From positions 535,206-599,205 of the forward strand of contig CAJNDS010002083.1 in assembly GCA_905221605.1 (NCBI GenBank): a stretch of 64,000 bases of DNA, written 5' to 3'. A program made the position numbers and the translations under genes. The DNA is from Symbiodinium natans. Lineage: Eukaryota; Sar; Dinophyceae; Suessiales; Symbiodiniaceae. Each line of letters opens with the position of its first letter. Positions within the stretch are counted from its first letter, which is position 1. Shown here piece by piece: positions 21,661 to 32,100 of this stretch. The notes under the pieces were generated by a model that saw only the letters and a program-made list of their open reading frames with translations, made no database searches and had not been told where the DNA came from.

Positions 21661-21842
21661 ATATGGTTGGGATGTTCCTCCTTACCTATACTTCGAGTCC
21701 TGAATAGGGACTAAATACATATACATATACATGTATATGTATATATATATATATACATACATACATATATGAGTTTTAATAGGGGGGTACATTAATCCCC
21801 TATGAAGGACTGCTAGTATAAGGGGGAGCATCCCAACGTATG
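21661..21842. mobile_element. Foldback element with AT-dinucleotide core, family F3
   Basis: The left arm beginning atatggttgggatgttcctc is the imperfect complement of the right arm ending agcatcccaacgtatgg; similarity extends through about 55 bp on each side. The core is an ATAC/TA microsatellite (21717-21770). There is no coding capacity. It resembles a MITE or foldback transposon. Confidence 0.5.
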
Positions 21843-22469
21843 GGGCTTTACATGGGGGGTCTACAGGGCTTTGGCCTTTCATGGTCCGAGGCCTCCAGAG
21901 GAACGCCGGCGGCTTCAGTCACCGGCGAGTGGCAGCTCCAGTTCACCATCGAGGCCGGATGCGACTCCGAATCTTGGGGGGGTTGATTTGGCATGCAGTT
22001 TGTTTTTAAGTTCTGCCCTATGAAGCTCAGAGGGTTTTTGCATCTCAATGGGTCTCCCAGGCCCCAAACCCACCTCAACATTGGCTTAGGCTTGTAGAGC
22101 TAGGGTTCCAGGCAGTGCATTTTGACGCTTGTATTTAGTGGGTGAGTTGGGGACTCATGGGCTTCCGCTGTCAGTGCGATCTTTGGCACTTCTCGGTAAT
22201 TATGGGTTCCAGTGTTCAGTCATGACCCCGCATGAAGTATAAAGCCTTGCACAGCGTATTATTGACGCACGACGCGAAGAAGCCAAGTGAAGTCCTCATC
22301 CAAAAGCCTCAACGCCACTCTGCAGGCACATGGCAAGCTGCCACAGCCCATGGGGCAGGATGCCGTGAGATCCTGAGGAGTTTAGATCTCCGGGGCTTGA
22401 GGGTCTTGAGGGTTTCGAATCGATTCCGGATCACGGGGGCTTGTCGGGGTATCTTGAGCTATAGTCTGG
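21843..22469. other. Unassigned sequence
   Basis: No gene, RNA or repeat recognised; short ORFs only. Confidence 0.3.
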
Positions 22470-22592
22470 CTGGTTCTTAGTACAGGGAATTAGGGAATGT
22501 GGGCCCTATATGTATATATCTATATATATATATACATACCCTTTAAGCGGTTCTATAGGGCCCTCATTTCCTCATTCCCTACTAAGAACCAG
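22470..22592. mobile_element. Foldback element with AT-dinucleotide core, family F4
   Basis: ctggttcttagta (22470-22482) and tactaagaaccag (22580-22592) are perfect complements. The inverted repeat continues with small indels through gggccctata/tatagggccc, giving arms of about 39 bp around a TATATATCTATA core. Architecture is similar to the element at 21661-21842, though the arm sequences differ. Confidence 0.6.
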
Positions 22593-22718
22593 GGGTAGTT
22601 GCTGTCAGCAGCCGGGGCCGTGTCGCATGATCTTGCAAGTGCCTTTCGACGGACCAAGTGCCGAGCTCGCCTTTACACAATTGCCCCATAAGGCTTCAGC
22701 ATGTCGCCCTATGTGGGT

Positions 22719-22813
22719 GTTTCCCAAAATAGGCGTACTCCCTTCATACCCCAAATAGAGTAGAATCCATCTAAGGGGACCCCCAAAATAGGGTAACCCC
22801 TATTTTCGGAAAC
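22719..22813. mobile_element. Short foldback (MITE-like) element, family F1, copy 2
   Basis: Termini gtttcccaaaatagg and cctattttcggaaac match those at 1837-1936, and the interior also shares the tagagtagaat/tagaatagaat and gggacccccaaaa/gggagcccccaga segments. It is followed by a C-run like copy 1. Confidence 0.55.
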
Positions 22814-24266
22814 CCCCCCCCCCCCCCATGTCTGCTGAACATCTTGGAACTCGAGCCGCCAGCACCCTAAGCTCTCCATAAACATCCCAACCCACGAAAT
22901 GCTCGGTTCAGGCACCAACCTCGACAGCGCCTGTTCCTGCCGCAGCCGAGGATGAAGAGCAGGCCGTGGGTTCCTCCCATGCAATGCCGCAAAAACTTGA
23001 AACCAGTTGAATCCCTAAGCCACGAAGTTCCATTATTGTGGCCTCAGGAGTTTAAGGTCTTGGCTGCGGTGCTTTTCAGTACGGGTGTTGGCTTTGAGAG
23101 GGAAATGGCTGCTCTCTGGTTTTAGGGTGTCGGGTGGAGTTCGGTTTGCATTCGGATGCGGGTGGCCATGAGACTATGCTGCACAGGCTCTTTCCCAGGT
23201 AGCATCGGAAGGCTGCATAGAGATCACAGAGTTCGCATGGCTGCACCGCTTTGTCTACGAAGGTCTTGGTATCTGCTGCTTAGGGCTCATGCACGATGTG
23301 GGGCTCAGCTGCGCTTTGTGCGGGCAGGCGGCGGAAGCGCATGAAGCCGGTGCCACTGCACACGGGGCAGCAGCCAATGCTGAATCCTCAAATTCAGAAC
23401 GCAACCATCCCTGTAATCCACATCACACAGCTCTCTTGTGTTCTCAGGGTTAGGGAAGTCAGAGAAGCTGGGGCCCCAAATCTGGTTCAGGGCCTCACGG
23501 CCACGGGCATGTTGCCGCTTTGGAATGTCTTCAACACCCTTGCGGTAGCTTTAAAGGAATACATATTGTTTACAGATTCCTGTAGCCTCCGCAGGATCAT
23601 GCTTGCTCCCATCCGCTTCCTTGGAACAAAGGCTGCTCGCATGCTCCATGCCGAGTCTTCACAAGGCTCGCCACTTTGGGTGAGTGCCTTGTTGGCCAGA
23701 AGGGCCGTGCTCTTGCAACACAAGCCTCAAGCATTGCTAAGCATGCGCACCATGCCCAGGCAGGGAATGCAGGGTTGCCCTATATGCATCCCCTTGTAAG
23801 CCTCAAAAGCCCTTCGGCCTCCCCAGGGCAGATTCCGTACACGGTCCAGATCACGTGTGACTCGAACAGCGGAGTCCAGTCCTCTGCGTAGACTTGGGGT
23901 TTTAGAAGCCGAGGCTCCTGTTCAGGGTTTTTACCTTAGCTCCAGCACTGGTTGCTTTTTGTGGACACTTTAATCTTACTGGGCTCGAAAGCTGAAGGTG
24001 TTTTGGTGGCTTAAGGTAGGGTTGCAGTGTTCAAGGCCACTGTGTCCAAGGTCCCAGCAGGTTCCTCCGGCTTGGCGAGTTCTTCTAAGGAGTTTCCCAT
24101 CTTGGGTTTCCATGCAAGTATAGCGGTTTCTTTAAATTTTGATCGCTTTTGGGGTTGATTCCAAATGTGACACAAGAGCCTTATCTGCAACTTAGGGATT
24201 AATTAATGAACTGTGGATGTTCTTTATATAGCCTTGCGGCTATTTGGTCGACAAGCCTTGTGCACA
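22814..24266. other. Gene-poor region
   Basis: The longest ORF is 167 aa (23296-23799, plus strand) and has no domain I recognise. No RNA gene or repeat array is visible. Confidence 0.3.
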
Positions 24267-24331
24267 AGCCCTAAACCCTAAACCCTAAACCCGAAACCCT
24301 AAACCCTAAACCCTAAAAGCCCTAAACCCAA
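24267..24331. repeat. Telomere-like CCCTAAA tract
   Basis: About eight units, including CCCGAAA and CCCTAAAAG variants. Confidence 0.75.
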
Positions 24332-24574
24332 ATGAAGGAGCCCGGTGCCTGGGCTCATTGTCCACTCTTTGGACCTGGGCTTCCCAAGCCGGATTGAAGC
24401 CTCAATCTAAGAGCCCCCGGCTCAAGCCGCCGACCCCGCTGGAGCATAGTTGAGAGGTCTAAACCCGCTCGCATGGTTCGAAGATCTTTCCAGTTTGCTC
24501 GGCAGAGTTCTGTGAAACGTTTGGGGGGGGGTAGGGGGTAGCACCAGGACAAGCTCAAAAGCCAAAAAGACAGA

Positions 24575-24780
24575 TGGGGGGTGGGTTGGGGGGGGTTTGG
24601 GGGGGAGAGGGTGGGTGGGGGGGGGGGTGGGGGGGGGGGGGGGGGTGGGGGGGTGGGGGGGTGGGGGGGGGTGGGGGTGGGGGGGGGGTGGGGGGGGTGG
24701 GCGGGGTGGGCGGGGTAGGGGGGGGTCCGGGTGGTGGGGGGTGGGGGGGTTATGTGGGGGGTAGGGGGTGGGGGCTGACG
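24575..24780 (+). repeat. G-rich (GGGGGGGT)n tract
   Basis: About 200 bp is almost purely G with single T interruptions on the plus strand. It contains many runs of four or more G, so it is expected to form G-quadruplexes. Overlapping ORFs (poly-Gly plus strand, poly-Pro minus strand) reflect the composition only. Confidence 0.85.
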
Positions 24781-25171
24781 GCGCCCCTACCCCCCTGTGC
24801 TGAACCGCCTGTTTACGCTGTGCGGGTGGCGCGGTCCTCCACGAAAAAATTGTGCACCGACCCCCCCTACCCCCCCCCTCTGGTTTTGGGGAAAGAGGGA
24901 GGTTTTCACCTCCTTTTCCCATCCAACACGCCGCCAGGGTCGGCGGACTCAAGCCCCAAGCAACCCCTAAACCCAATCCCCGAAACATCCTGACGCCCTG
25001 ACTATAGTCCCAAAAACAACCTGAACCCCGCACCTCTCAGGCCTGCAAAACAACCCTAAACCCAACAACCCTAAACCCCAAACCCTACTGTAAGCCCTCT
25101 TCCTCGAAGCCAGAGGTGCTCCGCGTTCGCCCGGCCCGTGGAAACCGGCTGGCCAGCGGTGGCTCAGGCCT

Positions 25172-25437
25172 GCGGGTTTAGGCTTTAGGGCTTAGGGTTG
25201 GGGTTTAGGGTTTAGGGTTTGGTGCCTGGGTTTCGAGACTTCAAGGTTACGGGCTTAGGGGTGTAAAGGTTAGGGTTTAGGGTTTTAGGGTTTTAGGGTT
25301 TTAGGGTTTTAGGGTTGGAGGGTTTTAGGGTTTTAGGGTTGTAGGGTTTTAGGGTTTTAGGGTTTTAGGGCTTTAGGGTTTTAGGGTTTTAGGGTTTTAG
25401 GGTTTTCGGGTTTTCGGGTTTTCGGGTTTTAGGGGGT
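25172..25437. repeat. TTTAGGG tract passing into TTTTAGGG 8-mer array
   Basis: From 25172 to 25227 the unit is mainly TTTAGGG. From about 25262 to 25437 it is mainly the 8-mer TTTTAGGG with TTGTAGGG and TTTTCGGG variants. The 8-mer form is the telomere type known from Chlamydomonas; here it lies beside the 7-mer. Confidence 0.75.
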
Positions 25438-27555
25438 TAAGGGTTTTGCAGGATGTAGAAGTTTGGAGGGTTTAGGGGTTTAAAGGTTGAGGGCTTAAGG
25501 GTCGGGGGTTTGTTTAGGCCTGACTCGGATCAGGAAAGACGTGGGTTTTACAAAAGCATGTAAGACGTACTGTTTAGGGTGAATGAAGATTCGGGTTGGC
25601 AATAAGCACGATTTTCCATGATACTAATAGAAGAGAAGAAATGAGTGTAATGGTAACCGTACGAACAAGAAAGACTTGCGGCAACCACAGAATAACCATC
25701 ACAATACCAGTAACAATATAAACATGAATTTGCAGCAAGAAGCAAAGACTGTGTTTTCTGCTCATGTGGTCCATCTGGTCTTTCACCTGGCCGCTCTTCT
25801 CACTAGCACTTGCCCCTTAACTCAGCTCGTCTCAGGAGAAGAGATCTTTAGTGTGGTGGTCCGCCGGGAGCCCTATTTTATGCCCGCGGTTTGTGGGTCT
25901 TGGGATTGACTGCATGCTCAGCGCGTAGCGTTCCGCTGGCTGAAGAACCGCGCAGTGTCGCACTATTCTAAACTGGAACCCTCGAAATGCCAATTCAAAA
26001 CGATTCGTCGAGGCCTCAGTGAGGAGCGCCAGCGCCTCATCAAAGAAGAAATGGGCGGCCGAGAAGGACTTGCGATATTTGGGAGATGTTGGGCATGCAG
26101 GGACGTGGGGGCTCAGCACGTGTGTTGGTTATACGCTGAATTTAGGCAGCTTGAAGGCTGCTCCAAGTCTTGCTTCTGGGTCGAGGGCGGCTGTCGCAGA
26201 AAGAGGCAAAGAAGTCTTGAGTTGACAGGCTGTCCTCAAGTTTTCGAGCCTCAACCCATCTCCTCAAGCTCATCACCGGCTGAAGCTTCACCAGCACAGA
26301 CTGCGTGGGCGGAAAGAAAGGCAACTCGTAGAGTCTCGGACTCATTCGGACCCGAAGCCCTGTGCTCTTCTCAGCTTACGATGTGATGCTTAAAGTTTTC
26401 AGAGGTGGCCATATGAAGGTGGCATGGTTTGCAAGAATCAAGAACAGTCGGGCAACCCATCTCTCCGGGAGGAGACGACAACTTCATGTGCAAAAGGCTG
26501 TGGAAGAAGCACCTCAAGTCTGTTGCCGGGACCTCGACTGAATGTCCTCTACTCTAAAATTCCTGAATAGTTCCAAAGCGAGGCTAGGGGAGCGACTGTT
26601 GCTAGGGTCTTGATGTGCGAGCCTTGAACCTCCCAAAACTGCCCAATTTTGAAGTTCAACTCCCTACAGGGCCTTCAGCTGCCCTTTGACTCGCCCTCTC
26701 CCCCCCCTACCGCAAGGTCAGCGGCCTGGGAAGATCGTTCGAATCGCTTGGCTTTTCCGGCGGCAAGCGACACTTCAAGGTGGCGGACTTTTGGACATGG
26801 GGTTCAGGATTTAGAGTGTTATAAGTTAGAGGTGATGATCTAAGGGCGCAATAAGCAGCCTTCTCGTGGGCATGCTACGCATGCCGGATGAAATGCCTAA
26901 CTCGGACACGGCTCGCGCCGTCTATGAAAGTTGAATTCCGGAGTATGTGGTTGGACTTTCCATACTTGGCGGAGCTTCTAGCTGGCCATCCACCCCACGC
27001 ACAGGGCTTTGAAGCAAAATCGGTGCCAGAAACCTAGCATCACCAACGACTCAGTGCAGGCCTGGAAGGCTCTGTCAGGCGGACACCAGTCAACAATGTC
27101 TCTACAAAGAGGAGATGGGGGTGGGGGGGGGGCGGTTCCTGGTCACTGTGACCCGAAGTTGGGGGGATATTCAGACGGGTCATTCGTGGCCATAGTTCTC
27201 TGCGCATCGTTGCCACATCCTGCCCTTCCGGGCTTCCAGATGTTTCCTAGCCGGGGGAACTGGCAGAAGTAATTATCTTGCATGGAAGGCGACGCTGTTC
27301 CGCAAGCTCAAGGAGACCCGAGACGAAGCCATTGTGCCTCTGTCGCAACTTCAGCCGTCTGGGGTTTCCGCAATTCGGGGTAGTTTTTTGGTTTCTTATA
27401 AGGGGATCCTACTACTTGGGCATCTGTATTTGGGGGTCCCGCCTTGTGCTCGTAGGCACAAATCGAAGAACCTTGAAGGCCTTCAGCGCGAGAGGGGTTG
27501 ATGCAAGAGACCTCCCCGAAGCCCAGGCACCCTGTAATAGTCCTATTTCCAAAGC
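25438..27555. other. Gene-poor region
   Basis: No supported gene. The ORF 25955-26386 (143 aa) contains an acidic/basic island (one frame reads EERQRLIKEEMGGREGLAIF) but no recognised domain. Confidence 0.3.
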
Positions 27556-27650
27556 CCCAAACCCTAAATACTAAACCCTATAAACCCTATAAACCCTAAA
27601 TACTAAACCCTAAACCCTATAAACCCTAAACCCTGAACCCTAAACCCCAT
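27556..27650. repeat. Degenerate telomere-like CCCTAAA tract
   Basis: CCCTAAA units are mixed with CCCTATAAA and CTAAATA variants over about 95 bp. Confidence 0.7.
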
Positions 27651-28344
27651 TTAAGCTTAAACCTTCCGGTTCCCCGCGTCCCGGAAGACTGCAGGTCGCC
27701 GTGCGGCAGACGGAGGATGTTGCTTGCTTAGGGGGCTCAAGGAGTTTGTCGGGTTTAGGTGCAGGACTCAGAGGGCAATTTCGGGTTCTGGGCGTCTGCT
27801 TAAAAGGGCTTTCAGAGTGTGGTGTGTAGGGGTTTAGGGGCTTGTAGCTGCTCCAATGAGACCCCTCTAGACACCTGCAGGATGCAGCGGCTGCAATCGC
27901 TGATCAGATCCGATCTTCTGGTGCCGGGCGCCCATTTCGGCAGACAGGCTGCAGGTCACCATTGCTGCAAAGCCGGGAAGAGGGTCACGTGTCTAAGCGC
28001 AAAGCCTGCAGGTGTGCATCCCCCATGTACTACTAGGAGCAAGGAAGCGTGCAAAATGCCTTTGCGGTTCTACACGAAGTACGACAAGACCTTGCAGCAG
28101 ACGCGAGGCTCTCGCGCAAGACCCCGAAGCCACAGAGGACAGATCATTCGCTGGAGTGCCCGAAGCTTGTTCATGTCGTGCCTGCGTGTCTGCACCGACA
28201 GTCTCATTGCTGCAGCTGCTGTCAGTTTCACCTGAAGCTACAGGGCAAGCCTACAAGCGTTTGGGGTATACTTAGTTATTAAGATTATTTGGTATGAGCT
28301 GTGGGCTTGCGGTTTAGGGATCAGGATTGGATACGTCTGCATGG
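27651..28344. other. Sequence upstream of the TIR-like gene
   Basis: Overlapping frames between 27819 and 28282 are open (up to 138 aa) but not recognisable. This stretch probably includes the 5' region of the following gene; no promoter motif or spliced-leader acceptor could be defined. Confidence 0.3.
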
Positions 28345-29030
28345 ATGAATTGCTCAAGCAAAGCGAGCACTCTTTTGTTGCTAGCGGCGTCCGAGCGGCT
28401 TAGTAAGGTCTGGGTGGCCATGCGCGTGTGCCCTTCCGATCCCAACATCGACATCGAGCTTGATGCACCCAGTCCCAGGCCACCCCTGCCCACCGAGGAC
28501 CTGGATTTCATGATCCAGCGGTTTACTGAAAAGATGACGAGCATGGAAGCAACAGATCCCGAGATTATGAGGGGTGTGCCTGCATGGAAAGTCCTGGCTA
28601 AATTCGGAAAGCCCCTTCGCAGCAAAAAGCTGACTTTCTACTACCTGAGCCAGCAGACCACGCGCATCAGCGTGTTTTTGTCACACAGCTGGCAGGGCTC
28701 TTCCTGGATGAAAATCCTGACGCTTCTCTTGGTAAACAATATTAGCGTTGCCGCCCTGATTTCCACAGTCTTGGCTCTACTCATGGTTCCGCTCTATGTT
28801 GGGGATGTCCTGCCTCAGATCGACAGAGCATGCTTTTGGTCCACAGTCGTCGGGACGAGCGCCTTCATGATTAGCTTCACTGCTTGGCCGCGACTGCATC
28901 TTATGTTCGTCGACAAGTGCTGCATTGACCAAGTCGACAAACGTCGAAAGATTTCAGGTCTACTGAGCCTTGGAGCTTTTCTCAAACATTCAGACTCGTT
29001 GCTGGTTTTGTGGGACCGAAGTTACACTCG
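28345..29030 (+). pseudogene. TIR-like membrane protein gene, 5' part (split by LINE)
   Basis: From ATG 28345 the frame encodes about 228 residues before the LINE. The frame is open a little further upstream (non-ATG at 28327). It contains the TIR-like signature VFLSHSW, then two hydrophobic segments (ILTLLLVNNISVAALIST and WSTVVGTSAFMISFTAW), then FVDKCCIDQ, and ends LLVLWDRSYTR. The matching continuation RRLWCLFELAAF is found at 37151 onwards. The pattern SHSW / DKxCIxQ / LLVLW / WCxFE is typical of TIR-like domains in protist membrane proteins. NAD-hydrolase or signalling function is possible but not shown. The gene has no introns here, suggesting retro-origin or natural intron loss. At present this part is fused in frame to LINE ORF1. 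Confidence 0.75.
29015..29030 (+). repeat. LINE target-site duplication, left copy
   Basis: accgaagttacactcg, 16 bp, is identical to 37137-37152. It encodes part of DRSYTR in the host gene. Confidence 0.9.
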
Positions 29031-29163
29031 CAGCATCGCGAGCCGCCTCCTGGGGCGCCTGGGCCCCTCGGCTGCTGCGGGGGACACTGAGCAGAAGCAG
29101 TGTCCTGCGAAGAGCTCGCTACGGGTTCCAGTGGCAACTCCCAAGCTGCTGGGATGGAGAGGC

Positions 29164-32100
29164 ATGTATTGGCTTCTACTTGTGATGGGCCCAGCGCCAG
29201 GAGCTGAAGTTTCGAATGGGCTTTTCGAGATGGGTGGCGATTTGACTGGTCTTGCTTTATTTACGCCAAGGGTTTCCCCTTCGATGGCATTTGATTTTCC
29301 GGGCAGTATGATGCAACACTTTGGGAGCGCTGTTGCAGATGATGAGGTCGGTGTGCTTGTGCAGGCGCAGTGGTGTAAGCCGTCAGCGCCATTGACCTCT
29401 GCGGAGTCGGCTTCCTACCTCTTCCTCCATGCCAAGGGGGTAGGGCTCTTGGACTCCCTTTGCAACTTTTGCGAGGTTCCCATTGTCACCTCAGGAGCCG
29501 GGATTTGCGAGACTTTTGTTACCAGCCGCCCCAGGTGGCGAGCTGGCTTGCTGGGTGTCAGAGTAGGCGAGGCCGCTAATCCGGGCCCTGCTGCAACAGC
29601 TACCGAGCACAAAAGGCGGGAAAGAAAGACGCAGGGAGCTCTGATCGCCATCATTGAGCTTCTCTGCACCATCTTGAGGCAGTTTGCTGGTGAGGACCCT
29701 TCGGTTTCCATGCAGATTGCGGGAGTCTCAGCTCTCTTGGCGGTGCTCAAAGATGACGACGACGATGCAGACGATGTGCCGCCCTGTCCCCCAAGGCGCG
29801 CTGTGTTTGCTGAGGAGCCGGAGATACAGACCTATGAGGCGGAAGGCTCTTTTAAGCCTGTCAGGCGCAAATCGAAGCCGGCGCCAACTGGGGACGTGCA
29901 AGGCCCTGCGCCCCCACCTCAGAAAGGGCGAGGAAAGGGCAAACCTGCAGCTGATCCGTCCACTTCTCCATCCGCGGCAGGCACTACCGGCAAGGGCAAG
30001 GATGATGCAGCTAAGACCAAGGACTCGGCGCTGCCTCTCCTCCGTGCATGTGACTGGAACTCTGAGATAGTCGGCTATCCGGCGGCGTGCACTCGTCTCA
30101 ACAGCTTGGGGGGCTCCGTGCTGGTCACCGTGAAGGATGCAGAGCAGGCGGATGCACTCTCACAGATGATGATGAATGCCGGTTCAACGTGCTCGGCGCG
30201 CATGCTGTGGCGCGACAAGGACGGGAAGCATCGGCTACCTGTAGACGTTGGTGGGGTCACAAGGCTTGAGTCTTTCTCATCCCACGACTACACTACTGCT
30301 GGCACCCCTTTGCCTACCTTGAAGCGGGAGCCCACGACTGCCAAGGTGGTCCCGACCGACCCTACCACCACGGTTTTCCGCATTGTCTTTGCCCGGCCTT
30401 TCGTTGACAAGGAGGTGTGGGCAAAGGTCACTTCTACTCCAAAGGCGGCGGTGCAGAAGTGGGGCAAGGCCACGCAGACTAAGGAGACCACTGGGTTCAT
30501 CAAGGACGCGTGGGCATTCGCCCAAGAGTCCCGGTTGGGACAGCCTGCTGTGATTGGGCTGATACGCCTGCCCATCTCTTTGGCTGAGCAGGTGCTCGCA
30601 TTGTCGGGCAAAGGTGGAGTGTTCTTGGAACCCACTGGGCGCACTGATACGGTCAAGTGTGCTGTGCAATGGCTGGACAAAGCTGAGGAGGAGACTCTGC
30701 AGTCCGTGTTGGAGCGTGCGCTCGACATGGCCCCGCAGTTTGGTGCTTTCCTTGGGAAGCGGCAGATAGGAGTCCGGGTTCCCCTGGGCACTTCGGCTTC
30801 TTCGGGATCCATGCGTTTTTTTGCAGTCAATGGCACCCCGGCTGCTTGGAGTGACGAGCTCATCCGCGAGCTTCTCATCGAGCAAACGGACTTGAAGGAG
30901 GTCACTGTTTTGCGAAAGACAATGCGCAGAGGACGGGCGAACTGGTTGCTGCGAGCACGAATTGCTGACAATGCTGACTGCTACCAGCTGTTGGTTAAGG
31001 AGGGCGAGCACACTGCCACTTACTGGACTATGCTGACACGTCCCGGGCCCGTTCGAGAGGCACGGCCTATCGCCGACCATCGGGGCTTCTCCTTGAGCAA
31101 GGGCCAGCCTGAGAATGCCAACAAGCCGGAGCCAAAGCCGGGCAAGTCTGATGGTGATGGCAACCCTCTCAAGAAAGCCGCGGTTGCAAAGAAGCGCCAG
31201 ATCCCGAATGGTACCACGCTCACCACTGTCGAGGCCGATGGCAACTGTTTCTTCACTGTCATCGGCAAGGCGGTTGCTCGTTTGCGCAAGGAGCCGGAGA
31301 TGCCGGCAAGTAGAACCAGAGCTGAGATCTGTGCTCACATGAGGAAGCACATCCAGGTGTATGAAGAGTACTGGGACAAGTGCGACAGTGCTGGACAAGA
31401 GCTCGAGTTTTTCGATGAGTACATCCAACACATGGGCCTGAATGCCAAGTGGGCGGGAAGCCTCGAAGCTTATGCGGCCTCGAAGGCGTACAAGGTCGCG
31501 GTCCTTGTCGTGCCGGCCGCCGCCGACCAGGCCACCGCGATTTACAACGCGGGGGCGCGCGATACGATCGCACTTTGGCATACCGAGGGCCCTGGGCACT
31601 TTGACTGGCTGGCGCCAAGCACTGGGGACGGCCTGCCGCGGGACATCGCTGAGAATGCCGAACAGGGTAAGCCAGGACAGGGACCACGCGGGGGAGGACG
31701 AGACGACTCCGCCGGGTCCGAGCACACTGTCTTCACCGATGTCACGGCCTTCACTCGTGTTGGAGCAGCCCAGTCAGGCAGGAAGCGTGGCAGCAGCAGC
31801 TCCCAGCCGGGCTCTTTCCCACGCGGGGGCTCAGCTTACGACGTGGACTTCGACGACAAGTCTGAGGCCACGGTCTTCACTCGCCGGGAAGGCGGCACAG
31901 ATGTGGCGAACGAGGATGCGAAGACCGTCTTCACCACCTGCTCTGGCGGGCGACGTGGCAACAGCGCGGCTGACTCTTCGTCTGGCGACATCCGCAAGTG
32001 GCTTCTGGCTGGAAGGCGTGCGGGCTCTGAGGCCGTGACTGGGGCCACAACGAGAGGCACGACCGACAACCTTGACTTCGACGAGGCCGATTTGGCGGGG

